A stretch of 23,731 nt of DNA from a virus. The translations under genes were made by a program, and so were the position numbers. The stretch's first letter is position 1. Every line of letters begins with the position of its first letter. Under the pieces are notes generated by a model that was not told the origin of the DNA, did not search any database, and saw only the letters and a program-made list of their open reading frames with translations. This document shows, one piece after another, positions 1 through 7,247 of the stretch. Where the stretch lies: positions 1 to 23,731 of the IMG/VR virus record IMGVR_UViG_3300047564_000944, one strand, 5' to 3'.

Positions 1-1296
1 ACGAGTTCGCCAAGTTATCCGCTTCATGTTCAGTTTTCCAGCGCGGTTGCTTATAGTTCTTCCGATATGTCTGCGGCTGGCATCACCGCGTTTTTATATA
101 ACTCGTCGGTCACAGACAGTACGGCGACCACTTTATATATGGGCGTAAACGGAACTAGCACTGACGCAGCGGCGGCCATAAGCACTGTTTACACCTCGGC
201 TAGCAATGGTGCGTTAGCTTTTGGAACAAGAGGTGGCGGCAATGTTATTGAACGCGCCCGCATCGACTCCTCCGGGCGGTTGCTGGTAGGGTTGACCTCA
301 ACTAACACCGCATTTGGCGGGAAGCTGCAAGTCGAAGGTACATCAGACGCTGTTGCAAGTCTTGTACGGTATAGCTCTAGTGCTGGTGGTGCGCCTCAGA
401 TTTATTTGGCTCGTTCAAAGAGTGCAACTTTAGGGACAAACACTATTGTTGCTTCTGCGGATACCCTTGGAACGCTTGTTTTTTCTGGCGCAAACGGAAC
501 TGGGTATAGCGATGCCGCTTATATCCAAGGATTTGTAGATGGTACTCCCGGTGCTTCTGCCGACATGCCCGGTCGCTTGGTATTCAGCACATCTGCTGAT
601 GGTTCTGCTACCCCGACTGAGCGTATGCGTATCGACTCCAGCGGTAATTTGCTGGTGGGGAAAACGGCTGCAGACAACAGTACACAAGGGTTTAGGGTAG
701 AAGGTAGCATTGGGTTTGCATCTTGTGTTCGTAGTAGTGGCCCCGGCTTAATGGTTAATCGTTTAACCGATGATGGTGAACTGGTTTTATTTTTTCAAGC
801 GAATACACAAGAGGGTACGATCTCCGTCTCCGGCACAACCGTTTCTTACAACGGCGGTCACTTGTCGCGTTGGGCGCAGATGCTCACTAAGCCTGACCTG
901 CTCAAAGGAACAGTCATGTCCAACCTTGACGAGATGAATGAATACTTTGATGCAGACGGCAATCCTGTTCCGAATGAACAGCTAAACAAGGTCAAGGTGT
1001 CCGACGTTGAGGGCGATGCAAATGTTGCTGGTGTGTTCGTGAATTGGACGCATGACGAAGCGCACGATGTTGACGAAATCAACATGGCGATGACGGGTGA
1101 CATGATTATCCGCATTGCCCAAGGCGTGACTGTTGCCCGTGGTGACTTGCTCATGTCTGCTGGTGACGGTACTGCCAAGCCTCAAGGCGACGATATTGTG
1201 CGCTCTAAGACTATCGCAAAAGTCACATCCAACCACGTTACTTGCACATACGACGATGGTTCGTACTGTGTGCCTTGCGTACTAATGGCTTGTTAA
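1..1296 (+). CDS. Tail fibre / receptor-binding protein, 5' end cut by window edge
   Basis: The frame is open from base 1, so the first in-frame ATG at 67 need not be the real start and the N-terminus probably lies to the left. Two copies of a repeat typical of phage fibre shafts are visible: RIDSSGRLLVG and, about 120 residues later, RMRIDSSGNLLVG, each followed by a short linker and a Val-Glu-Gly. Ser, Thr, Gly and Ala dominate, as expected for a beta-structured trimeric fibre. The last 150 residues change character (Asp-rich, ending in two Cys around TYDDGSYCVPCVLMAC) and resemble the conserved C-terminal domain of many phage fibres that may act as a folding or autoproteolytic unit; that assignment is from memory and not certain. 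The role would be host recognition at the virion surface. It leads the late operon, 12 bases ahead of the next gene. Confidence 0.8.
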   Translation, partial: TSSPSYPLHVQFSSAVAYSSSDMSAAGITAFLYNSSVTDSTATTLYMGVNGTSTDAAAAISTVYTSASNGALAFGTRGGGNVIERARIDSSGRLLVGLTSTNTAFGGKLQVEGTSDAVASLVRYSSSAGGAPQIYLARSKSATLGTNTIVASADTLGTLVFSGANGTGYSDAAYIQGFVDGTPGASADMPGRLVFSTSADGSATPTERMRIDSSGNLLVGKTAADNSTQGFRVEGSIGFASCVRSSGPGLMVNRLTDDGELVLFFQANTQEGTISVSGTTVSYNGGHLSRWAQMLTKPDLLKGTVMSNLDEMNEYFDADGNPVPNEQLNKVKVSDVEGDANVAGVFVNWTHDEAHDVDEINMAMTGDMIIRIAQGVTVARGDLLMSAGDGTAKPQGDDIVRSKTIAKVTSNHVTCTYDDGSYCVPCVLMAC

Positions 1297-1308
1297 TAGG
1301 AGAAATAA

Positions 1309-1596
1309 ATGAACATCACCTACACCATCGACAACCTCGACCGTCAAACATCTGATGGCCTAGTCACCACCGCACACTGGCGCGTGTCTGCCGTAGATGG
1401 CGAACACACTGCCGGTGCTTACGGCTCCGTCGGCTTTACCCGTGGCGATAGCTTCACGCCCTTTGAGGAGCTGACCGAGGCGCAGGTTATTGCTTGGGTC
1501 AAGGAGCAACTGGATGTGGCTGAGATTGAAGCCAATCTTGCTGGTCAGATTGCTGTATTGAAAGCGCCGAAGACAGCATCCGGTCTGCCTTGGTAA
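1309..1596 (+). CDS. Small fibre-associated phage protein, function unknown
   Basis: A 95-residue protein with a good AGGAG ribosome site seven bases before the ATG. It opens with a predicted beta strand (MNITYTIDNLDRQTSDG), has a Trp-containing strand (AHWRVSAVDG), then an amphipathic helix (LTEAQVIAWVKEQLDVAEIEANL) and ends in Gly-Leu-Pro-Trp. Small proteins of this layout are common next to phage tail fibres, but I cannot name a biochemical function. Position between two fibre genes suggests a virion accessory or fibre assembly role (inference). Confidence 0.7.
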   Translation: MNITYTIDNLDRQTSDGLVTTAHWRVSAVDGEHTAGAYGSVGFTRGDSFTPFEELTEAQVIAWVKEQLDVAEIEANLAGQIAVLKAPKTASGLPW

Positions 1597-1609
1597 TTAG
1601 GAGTAAGAC

Positions 1610-1939
1610 ATGGGAACACAAGCCTTTACGAAGCTAGGTAATACGGTTGCCTTTACTGCCAATGTCGCAGCGCCTACGCCCGTACAGGCTGTTTCTACGA
1701 CCTTGGGTGGCAATCAGTACCGCATTATTAACGCTGGCTCTGTCACCGTGTTTCTAGGCTATGGTGCAACGGCTTCTGACGCATCCAACAATACGGCGAT
1801 AGTAACAACGACTAGCCCGTCAATACCGTTACTGCCCGGTACGGATGAAATCCTGACGTTTGTGCCAAATGCTTACTTTACTGGCATTACAGCCAGTGGC
1901 AGCGCACAGGTTTACATTACGGCAGGTGATGGCCTCTAA
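1610..1939 (+). CDS. Small beta-rich virion protein, paralogue of the 13235-13570 gene
   Basis: A 109-residue protein, Thr/Ala/Val-rich, with no charged stretches and a predicted all-beta fold. It has an AGGAG site six bases before the ATG. It shares overall plan with the 111-residue protein at 13235-13570: a start of about MG/AIT-G-AF--G, a central QYR/QYQ-I/V-N-S/A segment, a turn leading into a LLPGT/VLPAS strand, and a near-identical end (YITAGDGL against FVTPGEGL). Such small beta sandwiches are often head decoration or fibre-tip proteins. The gene lies inside the fibre cluster, which favours a surface role. No enzyme motif is present. Function is inferred only. Confidence 0.7.
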   Translation: MGTQAFTKLGNTVAFTANVAAPTPVQAVSTTLGGNQYRIINAGSVTVFLGYGATASDASNNTAIVTTTSPSIPLLPGTDEILTFVPNAYFTGITASGSAQVYITAGDGL

Positions 1940-1949
1940 GGACTAAGCC

Positions 1950-3077
1950 ATGTTAAAGACCGTATCTTCATTTAGCAACATTATTGGCGCTCTTAATTAC
2001 AAGGGGACATGGAATGCTTCGTCCAATATGCCAGCCCTTGCATCCGGTGTCGGTACTAAGGGTGATTATTATGTTGTGTCTGTTGCCGGTACAACTAATC
2101 TTGATGGCGTTGATTTTTGGGGCGTTGGGGATTGGGCAGTTTTTAACGGCACTACTTGGCAGCGTGTCGAAGGTGGCAGCGAGACTGATACGGATGTAGT
2201 TGTTTTCAATACGGCGGCTAATGTTACGCCAACTATTGCTGAATTGACATGGAACAATGACGATCAGTTTAAAACATTGTCATTCGGTATGGCAAATGGC
2301 GATATTCAGCGCATTGGTTTAGAACAGTATTTTAGGATTAAAGCATCGTCTGCCATTACCAAAGGTCAGGTAGTGATGTTTAGCGGCACTGTTGGCGCTT
2401 CTGGCGGCTTGCAAGGCGCTCCAGCGGCGGGATTGCAACCAGAACAAGCAAACTACATTCTAGGCATTGCCAAAGATACATTAAGCACCAATGATTGGGG
2501 CAATGTTCAGTTTTTTGGCGAAGTCAAAGGCATTAACACTACGGGTGGTGCAGAGAACTGGGTACAAGGCGATTTGCTGTATTACAACCCGCTGGTAACA
2601 GGTGGATTGACTAAAATTAAGCCTACGGCTCCCGCTGCAATCGCTACCGTAGCCGCTGTGGTGCATGTAAGTGCCAGCAATGGCATATTGTTTGTGCGCC
2701 CAACATACGGTTCAGTGCTTGGTGGCACAGATGGCAACGTTAATTTTAACAATCTTGCAACAAACAATTACATTGTTTACAACGGCACATCAAATGTTTG
2801 GACGAATCAACCGCCAGCCAACGTAGTTGCCGGAGTTAATCTGTCTGGCGGCGGATTGGTGATTGCCAATACGTCGGTGACCATTAACTTGGATGACAGC
2901 ATTAGCTTATCCAATGTAACGGCAAACAATGTTGTTATTGAAACAACGCTTACAGCCAATCTGAATACGGCAAACACCGCTGCAATGACTGACCCGAGTA
3001 TGATGTTGGCCCCTGAAGGTTACATAGAGGTCAGCATCAATGGAGCAACCAAGAAAATCCCTTACTACGGAGTCTAA
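1950..3077 (+). CDS. Second tail fibre protein
   Basis: A 375-residue protein. Near the N-terminus it carries the familiar fibre module LNYKGTWNASSNMPALASG followed by GTKGDYYVVSVAG and a FWGVGDWAVFNGTTWQRV strand, a pattern widely seen in phage tail fibre and collar-type proteins. The middle has a G-Q-V-V-M-F segment and YILGIAKD, resembling a domain also found in structural proteins that cap fibres. The C-terminus (GYIEVSINGATKKIPYYGV) matches the short beta hairpin that ends many fibre proteins. The ribosome site AAGGA lies seven bases before the ATG. With the partial fibre upstream it probably forms the receptor-binding apparatus. Confidence 0.8.
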   Translation: MLKTVSSFSNIIGALNYKGTWNASSNMPALASGVGTKGDYYVVSVAGTTNLDGVDFWGVGDWAVFNGTTWQRVEGGSETDTDVVVFNTAANVTPTIAELTWNNDDQFKTLSFGMANGDIQRIGLEQYFRIKASSAITKGQVVMFSGTVGASGGLQGAPAAGLQPEQANYILGIAKDTLSTNDWGNVQFFGEVKGINTTGGAENWVQGDLLYYNPLVTGGLTKIKPTAPAAIATVAAVVHVSASNGILFVRPTYGSVLGGTDGNVNFNNLATNNYIVYNGTSNVWTNQPPANVVAGVNLSGGGLVIANTSVTINLDDSISLSNVTANNVVIETTLTANLNTANTAAMTDPSMMLAPEGYIEVSINGATKKIPYYGV

Positions 3078-3079
3078 AA

Positions 3080-3301
3080 GTGGAACCGCAATTCCTGATC
3101 AACATTCTTTTTGCTGCCGCCGGAGCCGCTTTTGGGTGGATACTCAACAGTATCTCTCGCTCAATCGTTCGGATAGAGGACAGAATTGCGGAAATGCCCA
3201 TGATGTATGTCAACCGTGAGGATTACCGGGAAGACATCCACGACATCAAAGGCATGTTGGGCAAAATCTTTGATCGTTTAGAAACTAAGGCTGACAGATG
3301 A
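3080..3301 (+). CDS. Small single-pass membrane protein with coiled-coil tail
   Basis: A 73-residue protein starting at GTG, with GGAG eight bases upstream. Residues 5-26 (FLINILFAAAGAAFGWILNS) form one hydrophobic helix rich in small residues, followed by an amphipathic, charged helix that includes NREDYREDIHDIKGMLGKIF. It looks like an inner-membrane anchored protein with a cytoplasmic or periplasmic coiled coil. Similar small proteins sit beside tail fibre genes or in lysis regions of many phages, where they are usually annotated only as hypothetical. Its last four bases overlap the start of the next gene (ATGA). Its position at the head of the ACP-ketosynthase block could mean a membrane tether for that block, but this is speculation. 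Confidence 0.65.
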   Translation: MEPQFLINILFAAAGAAFGWILNSISRSIVRIEDRIAEMPMMYVNREDYREDIHDIKGMLGKIFDRLETKADR

Positions 3302-3645
3302 GCCTGAATATGGATGCGCTGGCTACCCCGATATTTGGGGAGCCAGATAGCCTCCGTGACTTTCTCTTTGAAAATGGCATACAGCATCAAGTCTTTTGGG
3401 AAAGACTGACTGACGCTGGCTTTTACGTTCCACGCTACCCCATCACTGATGCTGATCCGCAGGACTTGGATGATTGGCTACTAATCCATCAACAAGAACA
3501 CCAACGCTACGCATCAATTCTTAACCTTAACGACCCCTTTAATCTGCTAGACTTGGATTTCAACCAAGAGGATGACTTTTACGATTGGGTAAATAGTCAT
3601 TTGTTAATTCATGAGCAGATAGCACGTACACTGGGGGTGACATGA
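3298..3645 (+). CDS. Acidic protein with duplicated DWxxxHxxxH helix, unknown function
   Basis: A 115-residue acidic protein overlapping both neighbours by four bases (ATGA), so probably translationally coupled to the ACP gene that follows. I see an internal duplication: DWLLIHQQEHQRYASILNL (residues about 62-80) and DWVNSHLLIHEQIARTLGV (about 97-115). Both copies share Asp-Trp, His at +6, His at +10, Ala at +14 and Leu at +17. Regularly spaced His and acidic residues on a helix could bind a metal or simply pack a helical hairpin. I do not recognise the family. Its tight coupling with an acyl carrier protein is the best clue to function. Confidence 0.7.
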   Translation: MSLNMDALATPIFGEPDSLRDFLFENGIQHQVFWERLTDAGFYVPRYPITDADPQDLDDWLLIHQQEHQRYASILNLNDPFNLLDLDFNQEDDFYDWVNSHLLIHEQIARTLGVT

Positions 3646-3935
3646 TTTCTGATGAGGATTTTTACCGTTTATTTAATGCGGCTGCTGCTGCTGCCAAGCC
3701 TTATGGAAAACCAGCAATTCCAGCTACTAGCATGGAAGATCGGTTTGAGAACCTTGAGATAGATAGTCTGGATGGCTTGATTATGGGCATGTATCTTTGC
3801 GATGCTTTTGCCGTGTCTGAGGCCGAAGGAAAAGACATGAAGCCTGAAACGGTAGGTGACATGCGAGATTTTCTAGTAAAACACGCAAGAGTTAGTAAAA
3901 TTGATATAGAAAAAGCCATTGAGGTGATGAAATGA
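3642..3935 (+). CDS. Acyl carrier protein-like
   Basis: A 97-residue acidic, helical protein. The segment FENLEIDSLDGLIMGMYLCD (residues 35-54) contains the DSL motif in which Ser42 would receive the 4'-phosphopantetheine arm; the hydrophobic pattern after it matches helix II of acyl carrier proteins. PETVGDMRDFL (about 68-78) matches the conserved helix III/IV stretch TVGD-x-x-D/E-h. It is longer than the usual 77-80 residues, mainly from an N-terminal Ala-rich extension and an insert after helix II. The gene starts at an ATGA overlap and ends in another overlap with the ketosynthase gene, which strongly supports functional pairing. It would need a phosphopantetheinyl transferase; none is visible here, so the host AcpS would be used (inference). 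Confidence 0.85.
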   Translation: MISDEDFYRLFNAAAAAAKPYGKPAIPATSMEDRFENLEIDSLDGLIMGMYLCDAFAVSEAEGKDMKPETVGDMRDFLVKHARVSKIDIEKAIEVMK

Positions 3936-5056
3936 GTCTGTTTCTTACCTTTGGTCATACTGTATCTACAACTCAAACGACCTTGATGGAAGACATTGTG
4001 CATCCACAACGGACGCACTTCATTCCTGAAAGCTATCAAGGCACCAAGCACGGCTACAAATACGCACCGCATAACCTTGCCAACATGGTCTTGGCACCCG
4101 CCACGTTGGAGTGGCTGCGACAAAACCCGGCACTGGGCAAAACTGCATTTATCTTGGCTTCTGGCAACAGTCACTTTGCTGGCATCAATCCAAGAGACAA
4201 TCAAACGAATACGCAACTGCACTACATCTACAAGTTTTTGCCTTTTTCCTTAACGCAAGTAATGGCTGGCAGACTAGCAAACCAGATATGTGAGCCAGAT
4301 TACATTGCTACCGACGCTACCGCTTGCGCGTCCAGCTTAAAAACGCTTATGGACTGCATCATGCTGGAAGCCTTTGGCTATACCCGTTTTATTATCCTAA
4401 CCGTTGAGGATGCCGTCTCTAACTCCGTATTAGAGTTCTTTGGCGATTCTAAAGCTAGCCTGACACTAAAGGAAGAAGGCGACGGAAACGTGCTGCCCAG
4501 TGCGTTTGATCGTAAAAATGGGGGGTTTTACGTCGGGCAAGGCGCTGCTTTTGCCGTCTTGCAATCTGAAGGCGAGGTGAACTTCTACAACCTAAAGCCT
4601 AAAGCCAGATTGGTCAGCGCTTACCATGCTGCCGAAAAGCATACAAACGCCATTGGTCAACGAGAAGATGGTCAGGGCTACATCAAGGCTATTGAAGGTG
4701 CCATATTGTACGGCGATGTCCATGCTGATGATATTTCCATAGTAAAAACACATGGCACCGGTACCGAGTCAAACAATGAGTCAGAGGCAATGGCGCTTTA
4801 CAAGACATTAAATAACTTTATAGCAACATCATTTAAACCAAAAATAGGTCACACAATGGGCGCTTCGGGCTTGCTTGAAACGCTACTTTTGCTTGACAAT
4901 CTAGTTTATGGTGTTGTACCTGCTATCCCTAACCGCACGGAAAAGGACGATGTTTTTCTGTCGCAGGATTGTGAGGTACCCGATGGTTTAATAATGAGTC
5001 TCGCGGCAGGTATGGGCAATGTTTATACCGCTGCGATCTTTGATCCCGTGAGGTAA
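3932..5056 (+). CDS. Beta-ketoacyl-ACP synthase (FabF/FabB-like condensing enzyme)
   Basis: A 374-residue thiolase-fold condensing enzyme. Key residues are present: nucleophile Cys132 in DATACASSLK, His274 in KTHGTGTES, and Lys302/His307 in SFKPKIGHTMGASG, in the order and spacing of FabF-type synthases. The segment PSAFDRKNGGFYVGQGAAF (about 189-207) matches the family's RPFD-x-x-R-x-G-F-h-x-GEGA block. It is about 40 residues shorter than E. coli FabF, chiefly at the N-terminus, and the usual C-terminal N-S-FGFGG loop is replaced by SLAAGMGN, so substrate gating may differ. Cys at the active site argues against a chain-length-factor-like inactive partner. A GAGGTGA site lies just before the ATG, which overlaps the ACP stop. 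The reaction would be decarboxylative condensation of malonyl-ACP with an acyl chain, on the adjacent ACP. Confidence 0.9.
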   Translation: MSLFLTFGHTVSTTQTTLMEDIVHPQRTHFIPESYQGTKHGYKYAPHNLANMVLAPATLEWLRQNPALGKTAFILASGNSHFAGINPRDNQTNTQLHYIYKFLPFSLTQVMAGRLANQICEPDYIATDATACASSLKTLMDCIMLEAFGYTRFIILTVEDAVSNSVLEFFGDSKASLTLKEEGDGNVLPSAFDRKNGGFYVGQGAAFAVLQSEGEVNFYNLKPKARLVSAYHAAEKHTNAIGQREDGQGYIKAIEGAILYGDVHADDISIVKTHGTGTESNNESEAMALYKTLNNFIATSFKPKIGHTMGASGLLETLLLLDNLVYGVVPAIPNRTEKDDVFLSQDCEVPDGLIMSLAAGMGNVYTAAIFDPVR

Positions 5057-5058
5057 AA

Positions 5059-5511
5059 ATGGCGAAGATGGTGGACAGCCGAGAGCAAGAGTTGAGTGCA
5101 GAGGACATTGTTGCCATTGCAGCCATGAACACTGATGCTGGCGTTGATCGCAGTAAAGCGATTCAGATGATCAATGCCGAACTCAAAATGGATGATACCT
5201 TGTTCATACGTCAAGGTAACACACTTTTTATTCTTCACAAGTCGGCACCAAGAATCGGTTGGTTCCGCGCTTTGAATGCTGACACTGCTGCAAACTTCTT
5301 GCAAAACGGTATTGAGTTTATCAAGGCTGCTTACAAAATGGGTTTTGATACGGTAGCTTCTACTTTCAACGATCCGGCAATTATTGCTGTTTTCCGCTAC
5401 ATCTCAAATAACCCGCCCAATCCTGAAATGGGATACGAACTTGAAGAAATGGATGATGGTTCGTTTATGGCGACTGTAAAAACGGGGCCATCTCGCGGAG
5501 GTGAAGCATGA
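5059..5511 (+). CDS. Putative GNAT-fold acyltransferase-like protein
   Basis: A 150-residue protein two bases after the ketosynthase stop, with GAGG before the ATG. The middle has a strand pair (DDTLFIRQGNTLFILHKS), then a long helix (TAANFLQNGIEFIKAAYKMG), a strand (FDTVASTFND), a helix (AIIAVFRYISNN) and the ending MGYELEEMDDGSFMATVKTG. This order, ending in the G-Y-x-x-E-x-x-DG-x-h strand pair, looks like the second half of a GNAT acyltransferase fold. The acetyl-CoA loop (Q/R-x-x-G-x-G/A) is not obvious, so activity is doubtful. Phages often carry such a gene ahead of internal virion proteins. Next to an ACP and a ketosynthase it could move an acyl chain to protein, but an inert structural role is equally possible. 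Confidence 0.45.
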   Translation: MAKMVDSREQELSAEDIVAIAAMNTDAGVDRSKAIQMINAELKMDDTLFIRQGNTLFILHKSAPRIGWFRALNADTAANFLQNGIEFIKAAYKMGFDTVASTFNDPAIIAVFRYISNNPPNPEMGYELEEMDDGSFMATVKTGPSRGGEA

Positions 5512-7247
5512 GCGCTGTTGTCGAGTTTGTTCAAGATGTTGGCAAAGCCGTTGGCAATGTAGTTGAGGCAGTTGGCGATGCCGTTGAAAAGGTCGGTGAG
5601 GTTATTGTTGATACCGTCAAATACGTTGCCGAAAACCCCGAGATTATTGTTATAGCGGTTGCCGCGCCCTATGCCATAGCTGCTGCTGGCGCTGCCGTAG
5701 GCGCTTCTGCGGCAACAATTTCATTGGTAACACAACCAATTACTGCGGCTGCTATTAGCGCATCCCAAGGCGGTGATCTTGAAGACATTGGTAAGGCAGC
5801 ATTAGGCGCTTACATTGCCCCAAGCATTGCTCGCCCCGTAGCTGCTGCAACAGGTAGTGCGATTGGTACAGGTTCGGCGGCACAAGTTGCTTTGGCAAAT
5901 GCCGTGGGTGGCGCTGTTGGTTCTGCTGCGGGTGCTGCGGCAGTAGGTACTGATATTGGTGAGGCAGCATTGTTAGGTGCTGCTGGTTCTGCTGGCGCAT
6001 CGTTGGCACGTTCTGGCGCTGCTGAGTTAGGCATTGATGAAACAGGCAAAGCGGCAGGCTTTACCGCAGACATTGGCGAAGCTATTGCTAGAGGCTCAAT
6101 AACTGGAGACATTGGTGGCGAGCTTGTTGGTGCTGGTATTGGCGCTCTAGCAGGTGAGGGACAGCAAGCATTGCGCGAGCTAACCACTCCGACCATTAAA
6201 AATGCAACCGCTTATTACCCGCCTATTTCCCCTGAAATGGCTGCATTAACTGGATCAACCATTGATGGCTCACCAGTTACCGACGTTCCTTTAGTTGAAG
6301 GGTCACCAAAATCAGCGCTAATGTTTCCTGAAGGCGACATGGTTGTTTCTTCCAACGCAAAAACAGGAAGTATTTACACTGTTAAAAACGAGCAAGGAGA
6401 AACATTCCAAGCGCGTGACGTAACTTATCAGGATGGCACGGTTAAACGAATTATTTTTGATCCTAATACACAGCAATATCAACAGCAAGTTTTAAAGCAA
6501 CCGTCTATTGATGCTGGTGGGGATCGCTCTTTGCCGGGAATAACTGTTGAGGCAGAAAGGTTTACTGCCGGAGAAGATGCTCGTACAGGTCGAGTAACTG
6601 ATATTGCAAAAGCAGCGACCGGCGGCAGAGAAACTACCGCACCCGCAGGTGGAGCTGCTACCGCACCCGCAGGTGGAGCTGCTACCGCACCAACACCCCC
6701 TGCTGGCCCAGAAACAGGTGGCACTACGGCGGGTGACAGAGGTGAAGGTGAAATGGTTGGCGATGGTGAGCGCGAGATGGCAGGTGGCACTCGCCCCGTT
6801 GAGGATATGACTGGCAACGAACTGCTTGGCGATGCAATGGCTGGCGAGGAAGGCGGCGCACCAAGAGAAGGTGGTGGTGGCGGTAGGGGTGCCGGTGAAG
6901 GTGGCGGTGGTGGCGAAGGATTGGCAGAGCAACCGGCTGATCTTGAGGCAATGACGGATGAAGAACTGTTGGCATTGCTGGAAGACTCAATGGACTTTGA
7001 CGTTGAAGAAACGCCATTAGTTCCTCCTGATGATATTGGTGAGTTCCAACCATTGGATGCAAGAACCGCAGGTGGTAGCCGTCGTGGTACGCCGTATCAA
7101 AGTTCTATTAGCGCACGGGCTGTTGGCTCAAGCCCAACGGCAGCGATTGTTGGTAATAAAGAACCCATTTTTGGTGGCGATGAAGGCGTACAAAGTGAGG
7201 CGTGGAACACCCGTTCTTTACGTCTTAGAAAGGCATTGGGAATCTAA
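5508..7247 (+). CDS. Large Ala/Gly-rich virion protein with glycine-zipper helices (ejection-type)
   Basis: A 579-residue protein with an excellent GGAGGTG site before the ATG. The N-terminal 30 residues are an amphipathic Val-Gly-Glu helix (VVEFVQDVGKAVGNVVEAVG). Residues about 40-230 contain Ala/Gly-rich hydrophobic stretches with G-x-x-x-G spacing (GAAVGASAAT, AVGGAVGSAAGAAAVG), typical of proteins that insert in membranes during DNA ejection. After a globular part (230-370) comes a low-complexity linker of Thr-Ala-Pro and Gly runs (about 380-490), an acidic stretch (MTDEELLALLEDSMDFDVEE) and a basic end. It opens the series of four large proteins, comparable in place to T7 gp14-gp16, but no sequence identity to them is claimed. 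Confidence 0.65.
   Translation: MSAVVEFVQDVGKAVGNVVEAVGDAVEKVGEVIVDTVKYVAENPEIIVIAVAAPYAIAAAGAAVGASAATISLVTQPITAAAISASQGGDLEDIGKAALGAYIAPSIARPVAAATGSAIGTGSAAQVALANAVGGAVGSAAGAAAVGTDIGEAALLGAAGSAGASLARSGAAELGIDETGKAAGFTADIGEAIARGSITGDIGGELVGAGIGALAGEGQQALRELTTPTIKNATAYYPPISPEMAALTGSTIDGSPVTDVPLVEGSPKSALMFPEGDMVVSSNAKTGSIYTVKNEQGETFQARDVTYQDGTVKRIIFDPNTQQYQQQVLKQPSIDAGGDRSLPGITVEAERFTAGEDARTGRVTDIAKAATGGRETTAPAGGAATAPAGGAATAPTPPAGPETGGTTAGDRGEGEMVGDGEREMAGGTRPVEDMTGNELLGDAMAGEEGGAPREGGGGGRGAGEGGGGGEGLAEQPADLEAMTDEELLALLEDSMDFDVEETPLVPPDDIGEFQPLDARTAGGSRRGTPYQSSISARAVGSSPTAAIVGNKEPIFGGDEGVQSEAWNTRSLRLRKALGI
6635..6690. repeat. 24-bp in-frame tandem repeat, 2.3 copies
   Basis: Two perfect 24-base units start at 6635 and 6659 (each begins TACCGCACCCGCAGG), then an 8-base partial unit at 6683. 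Each unit encodes an eight-residue Thr-Ala-Pro-Ala-Gly-Gly-Ala-Ala block in the flexible linker of the surrounding virion protein. Identical codons in both units point to recent slippage. Confidence 0.9.

Noticed and set aside
858-1178. A 106-residue minus-strand frame within the tail fibre gene
   Set aside because: It is fully inside a strong + gene, with no start signal and no family resemblance.
3701-4222. A 173-residue frame on the minus strand across the ACP and ketosynthase genes
   Set aside because: It is antisense to two genes with clear family motifs, has no ribosome site worth noting, and its product shows no recognisable pattern.
6479-6932. Long minus-strand frames under the Gly/Ala/Thr-Ala-Pro linker
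   Set aside because: They are by-products of the biased GC-rich, repetitive codons of the + gene and give low-complexity products.
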